Assembly: GCA_905142475.1 (NCBI GenBank)
Contig: LR990730.1
Span: 3,658,001 to 3,722,000 of the forward strand
DNA: 64,000 nucleotides
DNA from: Xanthomonas hydrangeae
Lineage (GTDB): Bacteria > Pseudomonadota > Gammaproteobacteria > Xanthomonadales > Xanthomonadaceae
Direction: 5' to 3'
Shown piece after piece: positions 9,384 through 17,849 of the stretch. Below the pieces are notes generated by a model. That model was not told the origin of the DNA. It was given only the letters and a program-made list of their open reading frames with translations, and ran no database searches. Both the position numbers and the translations under genes were made by a program. How positions within the stretch are numbered: the stretch's first letter is position 1; every line of letters begins with the position of its first letter.

Positions 9384-9839
9384 CTAGTCGATACGACGCG
9401 CGCGCAGCGCCACGCCGGCAGCGGTCACCAGCATGTAGCTGCCCATTGCCGCCTTGCGAAGCACTATCACATCACCTTCGGCCAAATGGCCGCGGCTGCT
9501 TGCTTCTGTCAGTGCCCAGCGCTGGTGCGTATCAAGAGACACCGTGCGGGTGCCGTCTGCCTGATAGGTCACTGCAAGCACTGTTGCGCTCAGTTGCGCA
9601 GGCGACGACCGTCTCGCAGCAGCAGCAGATACTTCATCTGCGTTATGGCCAAACTCACGCACGCCCCTGCTGGCTTCTGCGGCCCGTACGGCCTGCGCTG
9701 GCGGGAAGCTGGCGTCGTAGCAGGCCAGCCGCGGCAATGGCTCAAGTACCGACGCGCATCGATGCGTTGGAGTCTCCTGAGCCACCACACCCCATGTGCA
9801 GCACATGATTGCCAGCCCACACAGTCTCCGCTTGTGCAT
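9384..9839 (-). CDS. Small exported hypothetical protein
   Basis: 151 residues from ATG 9839 (MHKRRLCGLA), chosen because it gives a signal peptide ending near VVAQE. The upstream in-frame extension looks non-coding. The mature N-terminus has a cysteine motif (HRCASVLEPLPRLACYD) seen in small exported proteins of this genus. The rest is a beta-rich, ~80-residue domain. I do not recognise a function. It is immediately upstream of a TPR-sulfotransferase (4-base gap), so it could be a partner or substrate of that enzyme; this is context only. Confidence 0.7.
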   Translation of the reverse strand: MHKRRLCGLAIMCCTWGVVAQETPTHRCASVLEPLPRLACYDASFPPAQAVRAAEASRGVREFGHNADEVSAAAARRSSPAQLSATVLAVTYQADGTRTVSLDTHQRWALTEASSRGHLAEGDVIVLRKAAMGSYMLVTAAGVALRARRID

Positions 9840-10005
9840 TTGCGCATCTTCAATCGTCGGTTGCGCCTGAGCATACAAGGCAACCGGACGGCGGTGGAGA
9901 GACAGGCCGGCGCTGTTTTGCCTGGCATCGATTGAACAGGCTGCAAGCGCCATCTAAGCTGCGGGTCTGAACTGACGCACTGCCTCCCAGGATTACGCCT
10001 TGAAC

Positions 10006-11511
10006 ATGTCTTTGCAGCAGGCCGCACAACTACTGCAGCAGGGCCAGTTGCAGCAGGCGATCGTGGCGTATCAGCGCGTGCTGCAGACGCAGCCGCGCTC
10101 GGCCGACGCCTGGTACAACCTGGGGTACTTGTTGCGCCGGACCGGCAATGCGTCCGGTGCGCTGGACGCTTATGCGCAGGCATTGATCTGTGGCGCGACA
10201 TCCCCCGAGCAGATCCACCTCAATCGCGCCGCTCTTTATAGCGACCATCTCCATCAGGAGGCGGCGGCGCTGCGCGAACTCGACCTGGCGCTGCGCTGCC
10301 GGCCCGACTACGCTCCGGCGCTGCTCAATCTGGGCAATCTGCACGAAGAACTGGGCGCACGCGACCAGGCGATTGCGGCCTATTGCCGACTTGTCGCTCT
10401 TGTCGCTCTTGTCGATAGCGACGCCGCTACGCACGCGCTGCAGCTGCAAGCCACTGCACGCCTGCTGCATCTGGATCCGCCTATCCACGCCGAGGACATG
10501 CGCCTGCTCACACTCGGGCAGGCAGTCTCGGCACCCGACCAGGATCCGGAGCTTGCCGCCAGCCTGCTGCATGCGCTGGCCCACGCCTACGACCGTCTCG
10601 GTCTGCACGCGCGCGCATTCGACGCAGCAAGCGCCGGCAATCGTCATGCTCATGCACAGGCAAGGCGCTACGACCCGCTTCGGACACAACAGCATTTCGA
10701 CCACATCGCGAAGGTATTTGCCGCAGCCGATGGCGCGACCGCCCCGCTGCCGCAGGTTGCTGAGCACGACACGGTGTCTGCGCTGTTTATCTGCGGCATG
10801 TTCCGCTCCGGCTCCACCTTGGTCGAACAGGCCTTATCGCGCCATCCCTGCATTGCGGCGGGCGGTGAACTGGATGCGCTGCCACGACTGGTGGCACAGT
10901 CGCTGTCGCCGTTTCCGCAGGCTGCACATGCGCTATCCGCTCAAACCCTGGCCCAGTTGGCGACCAGCTACCGGCAACGCGTGGCAGCGGCTGTTCCCGA
11001 ACAGGCGCACCTGCGCTATGTCACCGACAAGCGACCGGATAATTTCCAGTTGATCGGTTTGATCAAGCAGCTGTTTCCCGCCGCAAGAATCGTGCACACG
11101 CGTCGTCATCCACTCGACAACGGGCTGTCGATCTTCATGCAGCAGCTCAATCCGCATGGGTTTGGCTATGCAGGTCGACTGGAGGATATCGGCCATTTCT
11201 ACGCGGCATATCAACGCTTGATGGAGCATTGGCTATCGCTGTATCCGGACAGCATCCATAGCTTCGACTATGACGCCTTCGTCGCCGCGCCGGAACCGAC
11301 CTTGCGCGCCTTGCTGGACTTTCTGCAGTTGCCCTGGGAACCGGACTGCCTGAATTTTCACCTCGCAGCCGGGGCCGTGAGAACCGCCAGCTACTGGCAG
11401 GTGCGTCGCCCCTTGCATGCCGATGCATCGGGACGCTGGCGGCACTACGCTGCGCAGCTTGCTCCTCTGCGCACCGCACTCGCCCAGGCCGGCGTGACGC
11501 TTGCGGATTGA
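10006..11511 (+). CDS. Second TPR-containing sulfotransferase
   Basis: 501 residues from ATG 10006; a TTG two codons earlier is in frame but less likely. TPR repeats occupy ~1-135 (AIVAYQRVLQTQPRSADAW and similar). After a helical linker comes a sulfotransferase domain with GMFRSGST at 264-271 and a later RIVHTRRHPLDNGLSIF segment. It shares its architecture with the gene at 7772-9379 but is clearly diverged, so these are paralogues rather than a recent duplication. It is divergent from the exported-protein/sulfotransferase pair across 166 bases. It converges with the hydroxylase gene, leaving 22 bases between stops. A 9-bp tandem repeat in codons ~129-137 is noted among the findings. Confidence 0.87.
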   Translation: MSLQQAAQLLQQGQLQQAIVAYQRVLQTQPRSADAWYNLGYLLRRTGNASGALDAYAQALICGATSPEQIHLNRAALYSDHLHQEAAALRELDLALRCRPDYAPALLNLGNLHEELGARDQAIAAYCRLVALVALVDSDAATHALQLQATARLLHLDPPIHAEDMRLLTLGQAVSAPDQDPELAASLLHALAHAYDRLGLHARAFDAASAGNRHAHAQARRYDPLRTQQHFDHIAKVFAAADGATAPLPQVAEHDTVSALFICGMFRSGSTLVEQALSRHPCIAAGGELDALPRLVAQSLSPFPQAAHALSAQTLAQLATSYRQRVAAAVPEQAHLRYVTDKRPDNFQLIGLIKQLFPAARIVHTRRHPLDNGLSIFMQQLNPHGFGYAGRLEDIGHFYAAYQRLMEHWLSLYPDSIHSFDYDAFVAAPEPTLRALLDFLQLPWEPDCLNFHLAAGAVRTASYWQVRRPLHADASGRWRHYAAQLAPLRTALAQAGVTLAD

Positions 11512-11533
11512 GCCTGGCTGCGGCAGCAGCGCG

Positions 11534-12817
11534 TCATCCAGCACGGTGACGTGCGATGGCGGTCTCCATGGCATTGACCATGCCGCGCTCTTCCTGGGTC
11601 AGCAGCGGATTCCAGATATCGAAGATCAGCACCACGCGCACCTGCGCACTGTCGTTGCGCGCCTCATGTTCGAGCGAGTCGTCGAACACCAGTACCTTGC
11701 CGACCTCCCAGCGCCGCCAGTCATAACCCACGCGAAAACTGCAACCCTCCGGCACGATCAACGGAAGATGCGCCACCAGACGCGCATTGGTTTCGCCATG
11801 ATGCGGCGGAATGACGGTCTGCGGCGCCAGCACCGAAAACATCGCGTTGGGACACACGCCATCGATCTGCGCGGCGTCGACCGATGACAATGCGGCTGCA
11901 GTGGCGGGACACCGCACTAGATGCTCCTGCACCGGCTTGCCATGGGCCCAGAGCGGATAGGAACTCCACGCCGGCGAATGATTGAGCTCTTTCCATTGAT
12001 TGACCGGCTGGTCAGGTGCGTAGGCGATATAAGGGGCGAATCCGCGTTGATCGTCGTGCATGACCGCATGCAACTCCTGTGCGATCGCGTCGGTCTGGGC
12101 CTGCACTGCATCGATCCACGGGAAGGCATCCGTTGCGTGAAACGGCAAGGCCGGCAATCGAGGCACATGCAGGCGGTTGGATTGGGAATGGAAGGGACGA
12201 CTGCGCCCGCAGGCGATCGCTGCGGCCTCGTCCCAGCGCCCCTCTAGCGCTGCATCCACCGCTGCCCTGGGGCTCGCAAGCAAGGTCTGCAACTGCGTTT
12301 CCAGTTCCAGCGTGTCCTGTTCCACCGCTTGCCTGGCAAGGGCTAGCTTGCGGCGCAACACCGCCGGCCATTGCGGTTCTGGCGGCGCGACTTTCAAAGC
12401 GTCGCGATAGACCACGGCGGCCGCACGTGGGCGACCGCGCGCTTGCAGAAACGCCGCCTTGGCCAGCAGGCCGGGCAGGAAGTAGGCATCCAGCGCCAAG
12501 GCGCTACTGATGGCCTGCCACTCGCCATCCACGTCGCCCTGCGCCTGCTTCACCACCGCAATGGTCAGCACGATCATCGGGTCGCCTGGGCTGCTTGCGC
12601 GTGCACCGCTCAGATACTCCAACGCTGCCGTTGTGTCGCCCCGTTGGTAGGCGTGCACGCCCAGGCTATACAAGGCTTGCGGATGCGCAGGCGCCAGTTG
12701 ACGCACCTGTGCCCATAACTGCTCGGCCTGTTGCCACTGCCCCGCCGATGCCGCGGCACCTGCCTCGGCGATCAGCGCGGCGATCTGTTCGTTTGTCTGT
12801 TCGATCTGTAACGCCAT
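11534..12817 (-). CDS. TPR protein with aspartyl/asparaginyl beta-hydroxylase domain
   Basis: 427 residues. TPR-like helices fill roughly 15-145. The C-terminal ~180 residues match the Asp/Asn beta-hydroxylase (AspH/LpxO) fold: HHGETNARLVAHLPL at 339-353, the core GYDWRRWEVGKVLVFDDSLEHEARN, and the RVVLIFDIWNP end. By analogy with AspH, the iron ligands are one of H339/H340 and H384, with no acidic ligand, as is usual for this family. The predicted activity is Fe(II)/2-oxoglutarate-dependent hydroxylation of protein (or lipid) side chains. The TPR front, shared with two neighbouring sulfotransferases, suggests all three dock to related polypeptide substrates (inference). Confidence 0.86.
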   Translation of the reverse strand: MALQIEQTNEQIAALIAEAGAAASAGQWQQAEQLWAQVRQLAPAHPQALYSLGVHAYQRGDTTAALEYLSGARASSPGDPMIVLTIAVVKQAQGDVDGEWQAISSALALDAYFLPGLLAKAAFLQARGRPRAAAVVYRDALKVAPPEPQWPAVLRRKLALARQAVEQDTLELETQLQTLLASPRAAVDAALEGRWDEAAAIACGRSRPFHSQSNRLHVPRLPALPFHATDAFPWIDAVQAQTDAIAQELHAVMHDDQRGFAPYIAYAPDQPVNQWKELNHSPAWSSYPLWAHGKPVQEHLVRCPATAAALSSVDAAQIDGVCPNAMFSVLAPQTVIPPHHGETNARLVAHLPLIVPEGCSFRVGYDWRRWEVGKVLVFDDSLEHEARNDSAQVRVVLIFDIWNPLLTQEERGMVNAMETAIARHRAG

Positions 12818-12986
12818 GACACCCGCAGCCAGTCAGTCTTCCCCGGCTCGATCATACGGCTTGAGCGGCATCGCAACAGGCAGGCTGCTACGTAGCACGC
12901 TGCCTGTGCGCGACCTGCACACGCTGCTGTGCGCGACGACCTGCCAGCGGCGCCGCTTCAGGATGCTTATGCCCTGCAACAAAACA

Positions 12987-13952
12987 TCAATGCGAGTGGC
13001 CGCTGTGAGAGTGCGCGTGCCCCTGGTGATCGTGCTCCGCAGCGCCTTTCGACACGCTTGGCGTCCCGCACGGCTCGGTGCCGCAGTCCCCGCTTTCCAC
13101 CTGCAGCGTGACGTGGGTGATCTCGAAGCGCTCGTGCAGGAGTTGGCCGAGCGCCTCGCGCAGGCGGTCGCGGTCGGTGGTTTCGCTGACCACCACGTGT
13201 GCGGTGAGTGCGGGCGTGCTGGAGGCCAGTGCCCAGACGTGCAGGTCGTGGACGTCTTCGACGCCCGGATAACTGCTTAGCGCCTGCTGCACCTGGGGCA
13301 GGTCGATGCCTTTGGGCACGCCTTCCAGCAATACGTTGATCGCTTCGCGCAACAGCACCCAGGTGCGCGGCAGCACCCACAGGCCGATCAGCACGGCCAG
13401 CACCGGGTCGATCCACTGCCAGCCGGTCCAGCGGATCAGCAGCGCGCCGATGATCACCGCCACCGAGCCGAGCATGTCGCTCCAGACTTCCAGATAGGCA
13501 CCCTTGACGTTGAGACTCTCGCCGCTGCCGGCGTGCAGCAGCTTCATCGCGATCAAGTTGATCACCAGGCCGAAGCCGGCGATCAACAGCATGCCGCTGG
13601 AGGAAATATCCTGCGGCGCGCGAAAGCGTTGCACGGCTTCCCACAGGATGTAAGCGCCGACCGCGAACAACAGCGCGCCATTGGCCAGCGCGCCGAGCGC
13701 CTCCAGACGCACATAGCCATAGGTGCGACGCGCGTCGGCAGGGCGTCGGCTCAGGCGCACCGCGACCAGCGCGATCATCAAACCCACGGTGTCGGTGGCC
13801 ATATGCGCGGCGTCCGACAGCAGCGCCAGGCTATTGGTGATGAACGCGCCGATGACCTCTGCCAACAGGAAGGTGGCAGTGAGTGCGAGCGCCCACCACA
13901 ACGGTTTCTCGTGGCGGATATCGCTAGGTGCGTGGTTGTGGTCGTGTCCCAT
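12987..13952 (-). CDS. Cation diffusion facilitator metal exporter
   Basis: 321 residues from ATG 13952 (MGHDHNH). The longer frame adds ten residues without family similarity. It has six membrane segments with the metal-site motifs SLALLSDAAHMATD (TM2) and VWSDMLGSVAV (TM5). The N- and C-termini are His-rich (GHDHNH and a terminal HSHSGHSH run). A cytoplasmic C-terminal domain follows TM6. This is the CzcD/ZitB group, which exports Zn(II) (also Co, Cd) in exchange for protons. It stands alone in the minus orientation with no metal-regulator gene adjacent. Confidence 0.93.
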   Translation of the reverse strand: MGHDHNHAPSDIRHEKPLWWALALTATFLLAEVIGAFITNSLALLSDAAHMATDTVGLMIALVAVRLSRRPADARRTYGYVRLEALGALANGALLFAVGAYILWEAVQRFRAPQDISSSGMLLIAGFGLVINLIAMKLLHAGSGESLNVKGAYLEVWSDMLGSVAVIIGALLIRWTGWQWIDPVLAVLIGLWVLPRTWVLLREAINVLLEGVPKGIDLPQVQQALSSYPGVEDVHDLHVWALASSTPALTAHVVVSETTDRDRLREALGQLLHERFEITHVTLQVESGDCGTEPCGTPSVSKGAAEHDHQGHAHSHSGHSH

Positions 13953-14264
13953 GGATGCGGTGGCCTCGTGCAATGCGCGCACCTTAGGCGCACGCGATGG
14001 CGGAGACTATTACACCCGGGCGTGATGACATCACATCACGTGGGCGCGGTGATGCATGGTATTACGCAGGCGGGTAGCAACTTGGAGCGGCCAACAAAAG
14101 CTCTCGAACGCCGCAGCGATGGCGGCAACATGCTGGCCGCACTCGCCTTCGCTGGCGAGTTGAGTGATGTCGGTAGTGGCAGTGACATTGCTCGGATCGA
14201 AAGGAGCCGATCGGACCGCACATCATCGGACGGCCGCACTGCATGCCCTGCTTGCCCTGCTTGC
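13953..14264. other. Gene-free spacer between the CDF gene and the repeat block
   Basis: About 310 bases. A short symmetrical patch TGACATCACATCACG occurs around 14026-14040. No convincing gene, RNA or terminator was seen. Confidence 0.45.
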
Positions 14265-14705
14265 AACCATGCACACCGACACTCTCGACTGGTCCTTGCC
14301 CGCCCACCGTCGCAGGACCTTACGCGGCATGGATGCCGCGTAAGAGCCTACAGGGACGTACTTGCGGCGTGTCCTGCGATGGTGGGCGGGCAAGGGCCCC
14401 GCAGCCAATCCACAGATCAGCCGCTCTGCCTTCCGGCGTGTCCCGCGATGGTGGGTCGGCAAGGGCCCCGCAGCCAATCCACAGATCAGCCGCTCTGCCT
14501 TGCGGCGTGTCCCGCGATGGTGGGCAGGCAAGGGCCCCGCAGCCAATCCACAGATCAGCCGCTCTGCCTTGCGGCGTGTCCCGCGATGGTGGGCAGGCAA
14601 GGGCCTCGCAGCCAATCCACAGATCAGCCGCTCTGCCTTGCGGCGTGTCCCGCGACGCTGGGCGGGCAAGGGCCTCGCAGCCAAGCCGCCAATCATCCGC
14701 TCTGC
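14265..14705 (+). repeat. Composite repeat, copy A: nested hairpin plus about five 69-bp tandem units
   Basis: The element opens with a nested inverted repeat. Outer arms at 14295-14318 and 14371-14394 (24 bases, one mismatch) enclose a perfect 11-base palindrome (14320-14330 / 14333-14343). The right outer arm is also the start of a 69-bp tandem array, whose GCGTGTCC landmark recurs at 14367, 14436, 14505, 14574 and 14643, exactly 69 apart. The last unit decays near 14705. Because 69 is a multiple of three, long open frames appear across it, but they are artefacts. Confidence 0.9.
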
Positions 14706-14805
14706 ACCCGACGCATACCCGTTCGATCACCTATCAAAACGGATGCGAGTTACAACGCCGGCGACGCCCACCTGGCGGTGGGAATAGTAGCTTTGTTAGC
14801 CGCTC

Positions 14806-15693
14806 TCAAACCTTGGCCAGCAGCTTGATCACGCTGGAAAAATCCAGCGCACCGTTACCGGCCTGGCTGTTCATCGCGTACAGATTGCGCGCCAGCTCGC
14901 CGAGCGGGATCGACACGCCCGCCTGCACTGCGGACTCGGTGACCAGCCCCAGATCCTTGAGCATCAGATCGTTGCCGAAACCGCCGCTGTAACCGCGCGA
15001 GGCCGGTGCATTGGGCAGTACGCCCGGCCAGGGATTGCAGACTTCGGTGGCCCAGCTGCGCCCGGTGCTGACCGCCATCATCTGCGACAGCACCGCCGGA
15101 TCCAGCCCCTGCGCGACGCCCAGCGCCAGCGCCTCGCCCGTGGCTGCCATGATCACGCCCAGCGCCATGTTGTTGCACAGTTTGGCAACCTGACCGGCGC
15201 CGCTGTCGCCAACGTGGAAGATATTCTTGCCCATGGCCTGCAGCACTGGGCGGGCGCGCTCAAGCGTCTCGGCTGCACCGCCGACGATGAAGGTCAGCGT
15301 GCCGGCCGCCGCGCCAGCGGTACCGCCAGACACCGGCGCGTCCAGCATCGCCAAGCCACGCGCCTGCGCTGCGGCGGCGACCTTGCGCGCGGTGATCGGC
15401 GCGATGGTGCTGCAGTCGATCACCAAGGCATTTTCGGGAATCTGCGCCAGAATGCCTGCCTCGCCGAAGTACAGGCCTTCGACATGGCGGCTCGCCGGCA
15501 GCATCGAGATCACGATCTCGGCATCGGCCAAGGTGTCGTGCGCCGAGCTGGCGGCGTGCGCACCGGCAGCGGCGGCTGTGTCCAGTGCGGCGGGCACAAG
15601 ATCGAAGACGCGCAACTGGTGCCCGGCCTTGATCAGGTTGGCAGCCATCGGCCCGCCCATATTGCCCAGGCCGATAAAGGCGATCTTGCTCAT
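14806..15693 (-). CDS. mmsB: 3-hydroxyisobutyrate dehydrogenase
   Basis: 295 residues from ATG 15693 (MSKIAFIGLGNMGG). The NAD-binding GxGxxG is at 8-13. DAPVSGGTAGA (substrate contact) and SGAGQVAKLCNNM, with the catalytic lysine, are both present. It oxidises 3-hydroxyisobutyrate to methylmalonate semialdehyde in valine catabolism. It is the last gene of a same-strand cluster that also supplies the preceding and following enzymes; 171 bases separate it from the hydrolase gene. The 60 bases after the stop hold no clear terminator. Confidence 0.94.
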   Translation of the reverse strand: MSKIAFIGLGNMGGPMAANLIKAGHQLRVFDLVPAALDTAAAAGAHAASSAHDTLADAEIVISMLPASRHVEGLYFGEAGILAQIPENALVIDCSTIAPITARKVAAAAQARGLAMLDAPVSGGTAGAAAGTLTFIVGGAAETLERARPVLQAMGKNIFHVGDSGAGQVAKLCNNMALGVIMAATGEALALGVAQGLDPAVLSQMMAVSTGRSWATEVCNPWPGVLPNAPASRGYSGGFGNDLMLKDLGLVTESAVQAGVSIPLGELARNLYAMNSQAGNGALDFSSVIKLLAKV

Positions 15694-15864
15694 GGTGTCG
15701 GTTTCCAGGTTAGAACGATCATCAATCGTCAGTGCGGTCATGGACGGACGGCTGGATCGCAAGGCGGCCATCGCAAACTTCAGGCTTGCCGGTGCCAATG
15801 CGAAGCTTGCGATTCCTCCACCGCGTCCGCGTTGCGCTAGCCATCAACCGCATTTGCCAGCCAC

Positions 15865-17052
15865 TCAGCGTTCACCGACTTCACGTACGGCAAGATCGGC
15901 AAGCGGGTGCTCTGCGGCGCGCCAGGGTGATTGGAAAAATGCAGCAGCCCACTGCGCATCCGCTTCTTCCAGCGAGGCCGGTTGCCATTGCGGCTGGCGG
16001 TCCTTGTCGATCAGCAGCGCGCGGATGCCTTCGACAAAGTCGCCATGTGCGGCGACACGCAACGCCGCTACGTATTCGGTGCGGAAGGTGTCGGCCAGGG
16101 TGCTTGTAGCCGGATGACGTTGCAGCTCCCAGGCCAGTCGCGCGGAACTGGGCGCGCCAGCTGCGAGCGTTGCGCGCGCCGCCTGCAACCAGGCGTCTTC
16201 GCTTTGTAGTGCCAGGATCGTAGCGACCACCTCTTCCAGCGTGTCGCCCGCCACCAGTTGCTCGATCAAGGCCGCATGCACTTGCAAGGGACCGGGCTCC
16301 AGAGCTTGCGCAATGCCGTGCAAAAACGCGCTGAGTTGGCCGCGGTCGTCCTGCACATTGCCCGTCCAGGCGTGCGCGCTCAAAGCATCCAGCACGGCGG
16401 CATATTGCGCGTGTTCCAGCCGCACATCCGCCAGCCCCGCGTAGATCGCGTCGCTGGCATCCAACGGAGCGCCGGTCAATGCCAGGAACAATCCTGCGCC
16501 GTGCGGCACGCGGCGCAACAACCAGCTGCCACCGACATCGGGAAACAAGCCGACGCTGATCTCCGGCATCGCCAGACGCGAACGCTCGGTGACCACGCGA
16601 TGGCTGGCGCCGGACATCAGGCCGATGCCGCCGCCCATGACGATACCGTGGCCCCAACACAGCAGCGGCTTGGGATAGGTATGGATGCGATGGTCGAGCC
16701 GATACTCTTCTTCGAAGAACGCAGCGGCGTGCGCATTGCCTTGCGGTTGCGCGATGCGCTCCTGCGCGTCCGGCACCGCATCGCGATGCGCACGCATGCT
16801 CTGGTACAGACCATGCAGATCGCCGCCCGCGCAGAACGCTTTCTCGCCGGCACCACGCAACACCACACAGGCGATCTGCGTATCGTCGGCCCAGACGCGC
16901 AGCTGCGCGTCCAGCAGGCGCGTCATCTGCAACGACAAGCCGTTGAGCGTCCTGGGCGAATTCAAGGTGGCGATGCCGATGCGATGCCCGTCGGCGCAAT
17001 CGCGTTGTTCGAACAACACAGGGGCTTGTTCGGGTGGGCTCACATCCAGCAT
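15865..17052 (-). CDS. 3-hydroxyisobutyryl-CoA hydrolase (crotonase family)
   Basis: 395 residues from ATG 17052. The crotonase core has AFCAGGDLHGLYQ (oxyanion hole) and GHGIVMGGGIGLM, then PEISVGLFPDVGGSW. The long C-terminal part (~200 residues beyond the usual hydratase) is characteristic of HIBYL-CoA hydrolases rather than hydratases. It releases CoA from 3-hydroxyisobutyryl-CoA, committing valine carbon to MmsB. The start overlaps the upstream hydratase stop by one base (TGATG), so translation is coupled. Confidence 0.88.
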   Translation of the reverse strand: MLDVSPPEQAPVLFEQRDCADGHRIGIATLNSPRTLNGLSLQMTRLLDAQLRVWADDTQIACVVLRGAGEKAFCAGGDLHGLYQSMRAHRDAVPDAQERIAQPQGNAHAAAFFEEEYRLDHRIHTYPKPLLCWGHGIVMGGGIGLMSGASHRVVTERSRLAMPEISVGLFPDVGGSWLLRRVPHGAGLFLALTGAPLDASDAIYAGLADVRLEHAQYAAVLDALSAHAWTGNVQDDRGQLSAFLHGIAQALEPGPLQVHAALIEQLVAGDTLEEVVATILALQSEDAWLQAARATLAAGAPSSARLAWELQRHPATSTLADTFRTEYVAALRVAAHGDFVEGIRALLIDKDRQPQWQPASLEEADAQWAAAFFQSPWRAAEHPLADLAVREVGER

Positions 17053-17849
17053 CAGCCATTGCTCCACTGCGGCGCGCGCTTCTCGAGAAAGGCCGCCACT
17101 CCCTCGGCCTGATCGGCCTGCTCGAACAGGTCGACGAAGGCTTCGCGCTCTGCCACCAGCGCGGCGGCATGCGTGCCGTGGCGGGTGGACTGCACCAGGC
17201 GCTTGCACGCCGCAACGCTGGCCGGACTCTGCTTGCCGGCGCGCTGTGCCCAGGCAATGGCCAGCGCGCGCGACTCGCCCGTGCCCACCACCTCTTCCAC
17301 CAGGCCGATGCGGTGCGCGGTGGCGGCATCCAGACGCTCGCCGAGCAGGATCATGCGCTTGGCCCAGCCCTCGCCGACCAGGCGCGGCAGGTTCTGGGTG
17401 CCGCCGGCGCACGGCAACAAGCCGACGCTGGCTTCCGGCAAGGCAAGTTGTGCGTGTTGTTCGGCAATGCGCAGGTCGCAGGCCAGCGCGCACTCCAGGC
17501 CACCGCCCATCGCATAGCCGTTGATGGCGGCGATCGACACGCCGCGAAACGCGCTCAAGGCCTCGAAGGCTTCGCCGAAGCGACGCGCGGCCTCGCGTGC
17601 AGCGGCCTTGTCGCCATCGGCAAACTGCTTGAGGTCGGCACCGGCGCTGAAGAACTTTTCGCCCTCGCCGGTGATCACCAACGCATACACGCTGCGGTCG
17701 GCATCCAATGCATGCACCAGGTCGCACAAGGCAGCCAGACTCTGCACAGTCCATGTGTTGGCCGGCGGGTTGCTCAACGTGACGATAGCTACATGCGCGT
17801 CGCGCTCGACCTGCAGGCCGGTATGCGTGCGTCCTTCCCAATCGCTCAT
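17052..17849 (-). CDS. Enoyl-CoA hydratase (methacrylyl-CoA hydration)
   Basis: 265 residues, normal length for a monofunctional hydratase. Oxyanion loop FFSAGADLKQF and both catalytic glutamate segments are intact: GYAMGGGLECALACD and LPEASVGLLPCAGGTQ. In this operon its natural substrate would be methacrylyl-CoA, the product of isobutyryl-CoA dehydrogenase (inference from context). The start ATG overlaps the preceding dehydrogenase stop by 4 bases (ATGA), and its own stop overlaps the hydrolase start by one base. Confidence 0.9.
   Translation of the reverse strand: MSDWEGRTHTGLQVERDAHVAIVTLSNPPANTWTVQSLAALCDLVHALDADRSVYALVITGEGEKFFSAGADLKQFADGDKAAAREAARRFGEAFEALSAFRGVSIAAINGYAMGGGLECALACDLRIAEQHAQLALPEASVGLLPCAGGTQNLPRLVGEGWAKRMILLGERLDAATAHRIGLVEEVVGTGESRALAIAWAQRAGKQSPASVAACKRLVQSTRHGTHAAALVAEREAFVDLFEQADQAEGVAAFLEKRAPQWSNG

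Noticed and set aside
14223..14992. Long open frames across the 69-bp tandem repeats, encoding 23-residue repeated peptides
   Set aside because: 69 is divisible by three, so a frame open in one unit stays open in all. Frames are open on both strands, lack ribosome sites and are not supported by composition; copy C gives the same artefact.
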